A DNA stretch of 64,000 bases from Hydractinia symbiolongicarpus (lineage: Eukaryota > Cnidaria > Hydrozoa > Anthoathecata > Hydractiniidae): NCBI RefSeq assembly GCF_029227915.1, contig NC_079887.1, positions 14,136,001 to 14,200,000 of the forward strand. Reading direction: 5' to 3'. A program made the position numbers and the translations under genes. A model generated the notes under the pieces. That model did no database searches. It was not told where the DNA came from and worked only from the letters and a program-made list of their open reading frames with translations. Position 1 is the first letter of the stretch, and every line of letters begins with the position of its first letter. Of the stretch, positions 47,851-59,292 are shown piece by piece.

Positions 47851-48895
47851 TCTCCACGTTTAGCGTCACCTTTAAATCCTTTCAATACGAAAATGTCCTC
47901 CAATCTCAATTTTTTTGTGAAAATACCGTCATGTCCTTGAAAAAAGTCGAAGACTCTCAGCAAAACTCCCCAGCCAATTTCATCAAATTTAACGCTATAA
48001 AAAGAATGACAACCCTGGTCTTCGATAAGACAAAAGAAAATAGTTCAAGATCTCTTGATGGATCTGATTACTCTAATTAGAACAGGCTTCAGATATTTTT
48101 AAATTTACCGATGCAACAATCCAAAACAGTTTGCCAGTCTGATTATACTTGGGGATGTTAGATCCTATTACGTAAAACCCCATTGAACGTATCATTTGTC
48201 CCATGAAGGAAATGCCTTTTTTGCTCACGTGTTCTCTTTATAAGTATATTTTGAATTACGAAGAACTGATCAGGATTTTTTGTAGAAAAGTGGAAGTCAG
48301 ACTATGTCACATCACCAAAAATAACCTTACGAAGACACCTTTCAAATTAGGAGCCTTAAAAGATTTTTTTCCACTAGAATGGCGAACCTGACTAAAAAAA
48401 TGAGCAGAATTTCTCTGCACACTCTCCGTCGCGTGTCCCATGGAAAACATGCTTTGTTATTTTCTCTTGCGTACTCTATATTTTCAAGTGTAAACAAGGT
48501 CGGTTTTCGTTAAAACAAAAAATGTTGCATTTAATTTTTATAGTGTTATTAAACACAGCTTTACATTGATTTTTAAAAGACTTGTCATCGTCCAACTAGG
48601 ATTGTTGCTAAGTGAAGGAACAGTAGTATTCAGAGATGTCTGACATCAAGAGGCTGCTATATTAATGGCTAGATTTGAATGAGGATTATTTTTTTCAAAC
48701 ATGTATAAAAATTAGATAATCCTTTGTAAAAATTCTCTTATCAAAAGTGAAAATGGAAAAAGTTTTTGTAATGAAGATCTTTCTGGATTGCCAATGTACG
48801 GCTCGGTAGGATTTTCCAAAGTTAACTTGGTTGTTCGTTTGTTTCCAAATCGTGCATTTTTAGAATCACTGCAAACTGGCTGTGTTGCACCGTAA

Positions 48896-49239
48896 AGGTT
48901 GTTTTCCACTTCAAGAAAATTTTCCGCGGAACGGAACGGAAAGGAACAAAAGTTTCTGAGCATGCGTACTTAAAATGTTTACATCACGTAAACGGAAAAT
49001 TTTCTTGTCCGTTCCGTTCCGAGCAAAGTAGAATCGAGTTCAACTTTTTCTTTACGTTGTGTACGGAAACGACAGGTAGAAAACTTTTTAACCAATCAGA
49101 TTATTTTATTTCGTGAGAATTGCGCAAAGTGTGTTTACATTCTGTATTGAAATGTGCGCAATATTTTGAAGTGGAAATTACTTGTAGAAAATTTTCTGTT
49201 CTGTTCCGCGGAAGATTTTCTTGAAGTGGAAAATACCCT
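48896..49239. mobile_element. 344-bp MITE with TAA target duplication
   Basis: The left end AGGTTGTTTTCCACTTCAAG and the right end are inverted repeats that extend about 40 bases inward through GAAAATYTTCCGCGGAAC. TAA flanks both sides (48893-48895 and 49240-49242), the 3-bp target of PIF/Harbinger elements. Internal GGAACGGAACGG and CCGTTCCGTTCC pairs add a second level of symmetry. There is no coding capacity. Confidence 0.85.
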
Positions 49240-52200
49240 TAATTATTACGCCTTTCGCGAATGCTTATTTTGGAATCATGACACATCTTATCTTCCATGT
49301 TTACCTTCTTCTGTTTCATTAGAGAATAAATTATAGTCGTGAATATCTTCTCATTTTTATCTTTATCAGTACATTCTGATTTCTGTTCCTGCGAATCCTA
49401 CTTGAAGAATATGTTTAAAAATCTTTCCACAAACAGGTTTTAAAAATCTGGCATTGCCTCATTATAGCAAATAATATGTGATTCGCTCTCGATCTAAAAT
49501 AATTTGTTGCTATGTAAATAGGACTAAGAAAACATTGGAACGAAGTAGTTTTGTAGAAGATGTCACTTGATCTTAGACGTAAAACATATTTGCTTTTATA
49601 CTAACAATACCTGTGACATAACAGTCCCTAAAAGCTCTCTGGAGACGAGATGGTAATTTTTATAAAGGCACGAGGTATTTCAAAAATGTAGCTATTTTTT
49701 TATTAAGTTAAAAAATTCAAAAACTTTTTCTATATTATTTGGTACTCTGGAATACAACATCTCTCTAGAAATACTAATCATCTCATCTAAATTTCCAATC
49801 TACTGAATATAGAGAACATGAGAGGAAACAACGGGAGGATGGGGGATGAGATCTACTTATACGACATTAATGTATTGCCTCCAGGATCTTTTATTATCGC
49901 AAAACTAGCCTTTTCACCATTTTGCGATTTAACTTTATCCTGACACCCCAGAGCAGGTTTTTGAAACAAAACCAACTTGGAAAGAGCCCTAATCATGCCT
50001 GATGTAGCGGACTCCTCTCCATAGCGGAAACATTTTTTTATTTATTTTCAAATTTGCATCCATTTTAAGTCAAAACAAACAAGTACTTTTGTTTATTTCC
50101 ACCAAAAGATGCTATTTTGATTATTTTTTTCCTGATAAGACGGAAAGTCTAGGCCTGTCCATGTTTAATAAGTAAGGCTAATGACAGATATCACTCTCGT
50201 TTAAAATGGCGTAAGATACGCTAGAGGAAAAAAGAAATTACAACCAACTGAGTTAATACAAGGTAAATTTTTGGTTATGAAAGTCTAACTGGACTATAGT
50301 CATTCCTATTTTAAAACTTTGGACGTTGGTTCTGAACTTGGAAAAAGACTACATTACATTCTAACTCTTGTATAACTATAATAATATTTTATTTCTTTAT
50401 TGCCCTCTTTATTGTTATGTTTATCTCTATGTGCCCATCTGTTTATATTGTGCCTAGCTCAAAAAAAAATTCTCATGGAAATATTAGGAAAAAAACTTCT
50501 CTATTTTTTTAAAACCAATTGGGTTTCTTCAAAATAAAAATTGGCAACGTTTCAAGAGTGATACTATTGTTACATATATGCCGCACAACTCGACGTTACT
50601 TTCCTGCTACTCAATTTCCCACAAAGTCTTTGTTTTTGTCGGAATTGTCAGTACGTCATCGCAACAATTCATCTTGTTTGTACACACAACATTTTCACAT
50701 TAAGGGTGGGTTTTTATTAGAGCTAATAATGTTTCCAAGCATGTCTCCGCTACTTAAATGCAATCTTATTGGTTAGCTTAATTATTTACAGCTATAATTC
50801 TTACTTTTAATGAACAAAAAAATGAAAAATCAAATAAAAAAGCAACATGAATGGTTGCATCTGTTATTGCAAAACTCTCTACCCCGTGTAAATCCGCTTT
50901 AAGAAACAATACAAGCGTAAAGGAGAATGGTAACGAATAAAGAATAATCATAATGGCTGCAATATTATTTGGCGGGAAAGAATAACATTGGGCTATTTCT
51001 ATCTCGAAATCGAAAGGGACCAGAAGATTTGTTCGAGATAGACAAAAGACGTGCAGAGAGAAAAAACGGCAAAAAACCCGTATATTTATCGGAGAAAGTT
51101 ATAATTTAGAGTTAGAGGGTATTCAGGATAGAGATAACCCACTTTAAGTAGAGGAAACCAATGAACTGGATTGGAATTGATAGAACTTCTACACCAACAT
51201 TTAAGAAGCATATTGGTGACTCAGGCGAATAAATCTTATGTTCCATTGCTGGCCCTTGCACACAAAGAGAAAAGATAAACTCATATTTACATATGAATAA
51301 ATAAATATGCCTTTTGTTTTTTTAAAGAGACCAATGAACTTCCAGACATCATTTTTTTCTCGAATTTACCAGCCAATGAAACATCAAATCTTAACAAAAC
51401 TGGTTTCCTATTGGTTACTACAAAACTAACCCTCAATGCTTCCTGTATTATCGTCTTTTCACCTGCCATCCTAGACGAGTTTCAAGCAGTTGAGTAAAAA
51501 AGTTTTTGAACCTCGTAGACATGAATGGTATTTTTGTCTGTGTTGAAGTATTCTACTGATGTATGGTTGAGAGAAGTTATTTTGAGAAGAATACAAACAA
51601 ACGAAACATGACGTGAGTTTTTAATAAAAATGTTAAAATATTCTGTTTAAAAACATCTAACTTGCTGCGCCTGCTAAAATTGCGTTGCACACTATTTTTT
51701 CTAACTTTCATATCCCAACCTCGTTCCCAGAGTCTGTTATTTCTTTTTTTATAATGGAACGGCGAGTTGACGTCCCGAAATAAAAACAACAAGTGTTGAT
51801 TCTTCATATATGGTTGCACGTAGGTTTATTTCGGACCCTCTCCCCTGAAAAAGTAAATCAGCACTTTATGTTAACAATGCACGAAATATCATCTTTTTTT
51901 AACGGACTAAAGACTAATTATTTTATGTATATTTTGGCATCTTCGATCCCAGTTCCTTTTTCTATAACATAGAATTCATTTGATATATGTTGATATATGG
52001 TGTACCATCAAAACTGTTACCGATAATGTAGCATTAGTATCGGACGATCCTTTCCACCTTTTATTATTATTTTTTTGCTTCTTAAAAACTTAAAAAGTTT
52101 TTTAATGTTGTTCTTGGCAAATTCATAATGAGTAAAAATTTAACAACCTCGTGCTAAGGGAATCTTGTATCTTGTCATGTTGTGTCGCCGGTTCCGATTA

Positions 52201-52906
52201 CAAAAATGGTACTTGCCAAGCTATACTTTGGCAGGGGTGTAAGTTCAAGTAGGCAACGTCAAAAATACGATATCTGTACTTTCTGCAATGTCCGCACAAT
52301 GTCCGCACAATGTTCGCATTATGAAACAACCTGCTAAACGACCCTAAAATGTCCGAAAAATTGTAGAACTTAAAGGTGCTGATGTCAGCACAATTTGCAC
52401 ACTTTAAGATTTTGGAACTAACCAAATAACCTAAAGATTCTAAGTTCCGACATTGAGAAGTTTGACATGTTACGTCTGGTATTGTAACAACGTTTTCTTA
52501 GAGCAACACGAGGAGGACTGGTACTAGTCGTGACGTCTCACGTAGAGAATGAACTTAATCAAGCGAAATATCATTTGAGAGCTTAGTTTAGTGAAATATA
52601 GACTCTCTAAGAAATAATTATACAATAATAAGGGAAATTCTTATTTAAAATTAATTATACAAGTTCGTTCTTATATTTTTGCGTATATATATATACATGA
52701 GTTGTAAATCTTATATGCTGCTTTAACGCAACTAAATGTTCATAAGCTGAGAAACCACCAAAAGATGTTTAAGGCAATAGCTACAAACGCTAAGATATAT
52801 CAACTTTTAGGAGTAAAAGTAATTTTTGTTTAAAAAAATTAAAATAAAAATATTTAGCCTATCCTTAAAAAAAATAAAAAATGATGTTAACCTCCCAACT
52901 AACCTC

Positions 52907-52975
52907 GTTTTCATGGTGTTTTTAAATTTTTTGTAGGAAAAAAATTCCATGAAAGCGAGGTTAGTGTTACTCTAA
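52907..52975. repeat. Short inverted repeat (hairpin)
   Basis: CTAACCTCGTTTTCATGG and CCATGAAAGCGAGGTTAG are almost perfectly complementary arms around an AT-rich loop of about 30 bases. The outer AACCTCG resembles the ends of the small elements at 56601-61373, so this may be a member of that family. Confidence 0.75.
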
Positions 52976-53984
52976 AAATTTTAAAATTAATATTTTATCA
53001 TTATTGAAATAAAAAGTTTTCGTTTCAAATTTTCTTTAAAATTATTAACAGTTATAAATTTCCTAAAAATATAATAACAAACAAATATTAAATATATATA
53101 TTATATATGTTATACATATATATATATATATATATCAATATTGGTAAAAAAACATACCCTTCAGTTCGCTATACTTTATGGCAAATTTTCCATGGTTAAA
53201 AAATGTCGTGGAGACTTCATATTTACTTATCCACATGAAATGTGTAACAAATTCCAGGACCATAGCAAGTAACAGAGAAGGGTAAGCTTGACCCCAGACG
53301 TAGAAAAATGCACCATGAATAGAAAAAAGGTCTGGGGAAAAGGTTGGGAGTGAGTGATGAATATTTCCTAAATGTTTAGTCATCAAAGTATTTTTCAATT
53401 TTTTTTGTTAACTTTAGACTACGAAGTTTTCGAGATTTTAGTGAGCTCCACCCCTCCACTACCGTTCTTTTACACTCTGCAAATTTTATTTTTCTTGCTA
53501 TGGCTTTGATTTTATTTTAAATTATTAAAACAATGATATGGATTATCAAGGCAAACTATAGATATAGCGATGAAGAAATATGTTCTTGCCAGTTGGAAAA
53601 AAATTATAAAAAACATTTTAAAACATTTAGAAAAAAGGAGGGAAAATATCGCAATCTTATGCAAAAAAAAACAGTCCATTTTTCCTATTTTCAGTCAACA
53701 GTATAGTCAAGTAAATTGATCATTGGTTTTTTACACAAAAATTGAATATCATCAGGTAGGAAAAAAGATTCGTACATAGAATGAAATCTTCGCAATTTCA
53801 AATTAGCGGTAAGAAAAATCATGATCAACATATTATATTTAAAACCGTTCCTGAACTTACTAAGATAAATTTTTACTAATCCTTGCTCGTATATATTGTT
53901 TTACTTAAAAAAAGTTTTCAACTTTGCACAAATTCTGTACAAATATAATTACATGTTCCGGTAGAGCAGCTACCATTTTAATAT

Positions 53985-54344
53985 TTAAAATATCAGCCTG
54001 AGTATTAAATAAACTGCTTGGTTGCAAACCACCATGAACAAATTCTCACGTTCATCCTCATTTCTTTTTTGTTTTCTTTTGTTGTCGTAAATTCGGCCAT
54101 CTTGAATTTTTTTATAATTTCGATCTAATTGATCTCCCATCTGAACCAGTCTTCTAGATGACATAATAATCATCGACTGCATGATTTGCGTGTTCACACT
54201 CTCTAAGTTGACAGTAGCTACTTTGCGTTTGATTTTTTCTTCCAGTATGTGTGGCAAACACATTTTTGAAATTAACCTCATATAGTTATGAAGAGATGAG
54301 CAATCCAGTGAAGACAAGTTTCCTTTCGTTTTCCTTGGTTTCAT
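53985..54344 (-). CDS. Candidate BH3-motif protein (119 residues)
   Basis: ORF from an ATG at 54344 to TAA at 53985. Residues 62-77 read SSRRLVQMGDQLDRNY, which fits the BH3 core (L-x-x-x-G-D-x-x-D; here L66, G70, D71, D74). It resembles the BH3 of BAX/BAK and of BH3-only proteins. The usual first hydrophobic position (four before L66) is Ser, a deviation. The last 19 residues (NLFMVVCNQAVYLILRLIF) are hydrophobic with an Arg, a possible membrane anchor. No BH1 or BH2 block (NWGR) is present. If real, it would act as a BCL-2-family ligand in apoptosis; this is inferred from one motif. A possible 5' exon ends at a GTAAGG donor near 54448, with an acceptor AG just upstream of the ATG. Gene status is uncertain. 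Confidence 0.45.
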   Translation of the reverse strand: MKPRKTKGNLSSLDCSSLHNYMRLISKMCLPHILEEKIKRKVATVNLESVNTQIMQSMIIMSSRRLVQMGDQLDRNYKKIQDGRIYDNKRKQKRNEDERENLFMVVCNQAVYLILRLIF

Positions 54345-54549
54345 ATACCTTTAGTAACAAAGTAACATATTAGTGCTACATGCTTTCAGTACGTAAGTTC
54401 AAACTTTATTTGCCATCTATAAGGATTTGAAAATATTTTATTCCTTACACTTTCGAAGAGCGCTTCTTTTTCTTTTTCAACTCGTGACTTGTTTACGTCA
54501 CAAATAGTAAAAAGAAAAAAAGAAATTGGTAACTAGTTTCCAGTCTCAT

Positions 54550-55086
54550 TTAAAATCCCCCGGGGGTAACATGACACTGCAGTTTTGAAGCCCTTTTTAA
54601 ATAATGGTTTTCGTAAAAGATCTTTCTCTTTACATAAGAGAGGTCATTTTCTTTACATAAGTTTTTTATGTAAATTTTGCAAAAGGCATCTCCGCCTCCT
54701 TTAATAAATTCTTTTTTTCTGCAACTTTTTATTTTAATGAGTCTCGCGTTGCCATCAGCAACAAAGAAACAAAATGCTACCCCAACAGCGCAACAGAGAT
54801 TCTTTGTTATTTTATAGCGAAACAAGATTTTCTTGCAAGGTGGTCCACTGCTTTTAAATTTCCCAGACCCCGGAAACTGCATCCAACGCAACACTAAAAT
54901 ATTATTACTAAAACAAACACTAAGGCTAAAGAATTTGTTTTGAAAGTGAAAGCCAAATATATTATCTAAGGTGAGCCCCACCATGGTTAGGTCTCTCTTT
55001 TCCTTAAAGGAAATAGTGTATTCAAAGCTATCCGAGCTATCTCCGAAGAGCCCCCCCCCTTGGTTTTGAAGGCCCGTCACACACAA
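54550..55086 (-). CDS. Unrecognised ORF, 178 residues
   Basis: This is the longest single open frame outside the recognised genes, from an ATG at 55086 to a stop at 54550. The translation is rich in Phe, Lys, Cys and Gly (GGGLFGDSSDSFEYTISFKEK, then VGVAFCFFVADGNARLIK) with no domain, signal peptide or repeat that I recognise. It is about 200 bases upstream of the BH3-like ORF on the same strand. The region is somewhat less AT-rich than its neighbours, which alone favours long open frames. It could be an exon, a decayed repeat ORF, or chance. Confidence 0.2.
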   Translation of the reverse strand: MCVTGLQNQGGGLFGDSSDSFEYTISFKEKRDLTMVGLTLDNIFGFHFQNKFFSLSVCFSNNILVLRWMQFPGSGKFKSSGPPCKKILFRYKITKNLCCAVGVAFCFFVADGNARLIKIKSCRKKEFIKGGGDAFCKIYIKNLCKENDLSYVKRKIFYENHYLKRASKLQCHVTPGGF

Positions 55087-55969
55087 AAAGCTAATTAGGA
55101 ATAGCTTAGTTTGACAAACCGGTTTGTCCCTGACGATTTAATTCATTACTACATAGTCACAACCAGTAGCAAAAAAAGTTTAAACCAATCACCAGAGAAT
55201 TAGAAGGAGTACGTATAAAAAAGTTCATGCTTTTTTTGAGGAAATTTAGTATAGGTCATTAATAGTGAAGTTTTTTTTAAAAATTGCTCAAACTTGCCTT
55301 TTCCACAGATGTAATTTGAAAAAAAAATTAGACATAGAAAGACACATTCCACGCACGGAAACAACAACAACAACAACAGTAACAAACAACTACCATCCTG
55401 TACCAGCAATAACACCAATAGGAATTACCAAACAGCTAAAGTACTTATTTCTTTTTCTCCAAAGAAGTAAAAGAGCTTTCTCTAAGCCAATGAGATTTCA
55501 ATTCGCTCATAGCAACACGATAAACCAAACAGTTGCCATGACAATGAGAATACAATTTTTTTATTGAATTTTTATTGAACAGATAATATATTGTATAACG
55601 CTTTACCAAATTTAGACATTCCCAAAACAGCTTTTAAGAAGGGTTTTTCCCGGCGAAAATTGTGGGGGAGTCACTCATGTGAGATTTTTATTTAAGTTTT
55701 ATTATGGTGGTTGGTAGGGGGGAGGCGTTCGAATTTGTTTCAATGAATCCCATCACAAAAGCTAGCTAGTTTAATACGTCTCTCTACTCTCGTTATAGTC
55801 TCATTTTGTTGATAGTTAAGTTAGAAAGAGAGGACATGTATAAAATCATACTTCATGTTAAAATATATAACTGCTGTTCGCTTTAAAGGATACTTTGCTG
55901 CACCAAATTGCATGTTATTTCCATGCCCATAATGATAGCTGTAGATTTTCATCATTTCCTGTAACAAAT

Positions 55970-56165
55970 ATGTACTGTACGGTGGTATTTGCCACTTCTA
56001 TATTGATAGATGCAAATTTCTTGTAAGAAATACGTTCTATATGGTGGTATATTTCACATCCATATTGATAGCTGCAAATTTAAACTTCTTGTAAGAAATT
56101 TGCTCTTTATATTCCACTTGCAGATTGAAACTTTTTGTAACAAATACGTTCGATAAGGTGTTACA
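55970..56165. repeat. Diverged tandem repeat, three units of about 65-80 bp
   Basis: The motifs TAACAAATAYGTWCTRTA, GGTGGTAT, TTGATAG and GCAAATTT, then CTTGTAAGAAAT, recur in order three times, the last copy most decayed. Confidence 0.6.
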
Positions 56166-56600
56166 CGGCACTGCACATTTAACTTACGCATTGTCAGCCT
56201 CATATCTTATAGAAAGTAAATTAAATTGATTTGATTGTTGAAAGCTAAATTCACCATCTACCCCCTTCCCCTTGCACTTTTGTGATGTCGCTTCATAATT
56301 AACTACTTCCCTGATTCGCAAGAAAAGTTTTCATTTTCTAATTTTTGATGAGATAACACAGAATGTGTCATGAACACTAAGCTTACCTTTATTTTGCATC
56401 AGTTTTTATAGCAAAATGTTTTTGGAATATGAACCTTATATTTTCTTATCTATTTTTTCTCATAGTTATTCCTCCATTTCATATATATTTTATGTTAGAT
56501 TATAACAGATAAATTTGAAAACATTACGCAACATTAACTGTTTCCTTACATACTGTGACTTGAAGATACAACAGACTAGCTGGGAAAACCACGCCTTCTT

Positions 56601-56701
56601 ACAACCTCATCTCCATGGCTCTTTTTCATCTATGATAATCTGACTGAACTGTTCCCGTCAAAAATATCATGAGAGCAAATAAGCTCTGGAGACGAGGTTG
56701 T
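56601..56701. mobile_element. Short inverted-repeat element with AACCTCGTCTCCA-type ends
   Basis: Left ACAACCTCATCTCCATGGCT and right AGCTCTGGAGACGAGGTTGT are inverted repeats about 60 bp apart. The same end motif recurs near 61284-61373 and in weaker form elsewhere in 60-64 kb. Target duplications were not clear. Confidence 0.6.
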
Positions 56702-56852
56702 TTTCATAGTAACTTATTATTACAGTAGGGTGGGGCCTAATTTGCTTCTGCAAGAAATTCCTTTGCATGAAATTTCATGGATTTTATTGTGAGAGTTTTT
56801 TTTAACAACATTTTATTTTTATTGAAACAAATTAAAAAGATTGCTTGCCTTT

Positions 56853-57020
56853 AAAATATGCTGACTCTATATTGTTAAAATGCAGCGGGGAATACCTCTT
56901 TAAGGATAAACTTTGTATGGAGCAATCAAAAAATATGCTGACTCTGCAAAATTTTATATTTCATGATGCAGCAGGAAACATCTCTTTAACAACAAACTTG
57001 TAGAGTGTATAATCACAAAG
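56853..57020. repeat. Tandem duplication of about 75-85 bp
   Basis: AAAATATGCTGACTCT, ATGCAGC, GGGAATACCTCTTTAA and AAACTT occur in the same order twice, from about 56855 and 56932. Confidence 0.6.
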
Positions 57021-57045
57021 TTGCAGTGTTTACATCATTAGTAAA

Positions 57046-57145
57046 TAGCTATAAATAGGCCAATAAGTTTCCTGCATGCGAGACAAACCAGAAAATGGAT
57101 GATTGAAGATTGAAGGAGGGATGGTTTCTGTTGATTGCTCGACTT
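57046..57145 (+). repeat. Dispersed repeat pair, copy A
   Basis: Contains AAGTTTCCTGCATGCGAGAC, then GAAGGAGGGATGG and CTGTTGATT. The same blocks occur at 58952-59045 in the same orientation. The class is unknown. Confidence 0.6.
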
Positions 57146-58951
57146 ATAAATGCTTGCCTCGTAAAAATGTTAAGTAAAACTGACTATTTGCTATATGTTT
57201 TTATGTACAATTTCCATGAACAACAAGAGGCTCAAATCTTTTAAGAAAATAAAGCAACGAAAAAAAAAAATAATAATAATAATAAAAAGTACTAAAACGC
57301 AAACTAATACACAAAAAGTATACAATAATAGTCGCTGAAACATATCTTGCCTTAAAGGTTATATAAGTTTCATGCAAAAAAAGTTTAATTTCAATTGGCT
57401 CATTAGTCTAAATGTGAAAGAAAAGTGTAAATTTGGTCATTTCAAGTAATGAGTCAACAAGCAATAACTGAATAATGGTTAAGCCTGTAAACAAGAAAAT
57501 ATTAAGCAAAATTAAACAGTAAAGCCGAAATTTTATTGCGTATAAAAAATATGTGTATTTCAAGAAATATTCTCTCAACAACAGATCCTATATTAGAGGA
57601 CAATGTCCTCTATAAAAACTACATTGTCTTCATTTAAAGGATAAGACTTATTTTTTTATAATGATCTTTAGGCTGTTTTCAACATTTAGTAAACAATTAA
57701 ATTCTAAATTTAAAACCATCTTTTATATCCAGTAATGCAAGTGTTTTCAAAAAATTGACTTTTAGTTATTCTGTTCTGTAAAATACGCATAAGAAATCAC
57801 GTGCTCGTTCAAACCAATCAGGTGTCAAATACAAGCCGACCCCGCTAAATAATACGTGGGTACATATTACAAGAATAAACACATGCTACGGGGAAAATAT
57901 TAATAAAGTAAAAATCTTCTCCTTTGTGACCGACTTAATTGATAAAAAAGAATCCAAGAAACAGAGAATTGTCGGTGTAAAATAAAGCACCGTGTAGGAG
58001 AGTAACTCATTAATTGTATTGTAATCGGTTTCATAGCATACACATACACAAAAGAAATTTAGGGTAATTTTTTTTTATATATATTTATTAAAAATAAACA
58101 CCATATGCTTATGAAAACAAAGAGAAATTGAAGTTAGTAAAAGGGGATCGTGTTTATATTAATTTAAATATTGTCCCCCGGCTACGTTGTTTATCCAAAT
58201 GTTTCTCTCAGCTAGACTAGTTGGTTTTAAAATTTAATAGGTTACTCGGATTTTTAAATCGGGATACGGGTCTATTACAACTTTGCGCAGAAAGAAGCTG
58301 CCACCAAGTTATGTTTCAAGCGAAAAAATTGTTTTAAATTCAATTTATCAATGAATAAATCAAATAACAGATGTATACTAAAAAAACATTTTTCGTCCTG
58401 GAAACTTAAACAGGTATAGACACTTTTCAATGTTTACATTTTCCGCTCAAAGTTATTTTGACTCTAACAACTGCGTCGTAGGCAGAAAAAGGAATTTGCT
58501 GAAAAGAGATCTTTTTTGGTCGTTGTTTTTTTTACAGAAAAGTTCTTAAGTGGTTAAACTGTAATGGGTTGAAGACGGATAGATACCTTCTGATTTATCT
58601 GTATTTATTTAAAATATATTTTTGTACAAAAAATTGACTGAAAATGACATCGCTATACCTAGCGTCCGCATTCTAATGCCTATCACGCAATTGCCACAAA
58701 TAAAGGTTTACATTCAAAAAAAATCTATCGCTTTCTTTTCTCATGCACTTTGTTGGTGATCATACTAAACACCATGTAGTTAATAAGAAAATCTACAAGG
58801 AGTGGTAGAAGCAAAGTTCCTATACTATCTCCTTAGTTAGATGCAACCTGATTCTCAGACCCTTCTTCAAATGGAAAATTTAAGATTCTAATTGAAAACA
58901 CACTTCTATTGTGACAAATTAAATTCTAGTAAAAGCAGTATATTTTTAGTA

Positions 58952-59045
58952 ATAGTTTATAAATAGATCAAAAAGTTTCCTGCATGCGAGACGAACCGGA
59001 GACGCATTTAAGAAGGAGGGAGGGATTCTGTTGATTACATACCTT
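58952..59045 (+). repeat. Dispersed repeat pair, copy B
   Basis: Matches the repeat at 57046-57145 through AAGTTTCCTGCATGCGAGAC, GAAGGAGGGAGGGATT and CTGTTGATT. It lies 100 bp before the ACTAGT/hairpin repeat at 59146. Confidence 0.6.
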
Positions 59046-59145
59046 ATTTTAGGACAAAATATCTCCGTGTTTGCAACAACATTTCCAGACAAGATATATA
59101 CATAAAGTGACTCAGCTAAGTTGAACAATAATAATAATAATAATA

Positions 59146-59292
59146 ACTAGTCGTTAGCCCGTGGAAAAATCCACGGATTCGCCCGTCCTTTTTATACCGC
59201 ATTGCGTGCGCCTCGGTACTTGCGCAGCTAAGCTACTGTTTTGCGTGACAGACAGACGGACGGACAGACGTATACGGGCATTATAGTATAGA
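59146..59292 (+). repeat. ACTAGT/hairpin dispersed repeat, copy 2
   Basis: Starts ACTAGTCGTTAGCCCGTGG with the hairpin CCGTGGAAAAATCCACGG. It ends CAGACGTATACGGGCATTAT, then AGTATAGAT. It is the same family as the minus-strand copy at 25373-25495, with extra GACGGACG microsatellite-like sequence near its end. It is flanked on both sides by AAT-type simple repeats. Confidence 0.65.

Larger units (their letters stand above)
47851..53984. other. Gene-poor region downstream of DRG1
   Basis: No supported gene. It contains a Harbinger-like MITE (48896-49239), a hairpin at 52907-52975 and a (TA)n run at about 53090-53136. ORFs of 60-87 codons on both strands show no domain and have low-complexity composition. 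Confidence 0.55.

Noticed and set aside
47565-48080. ORFs of 99-155 codons on both strands
   Set aside because: They are products of the 39-bp minisatellite, which has a length divisible by three and few stops. The translations are simple 13-residue repeats.
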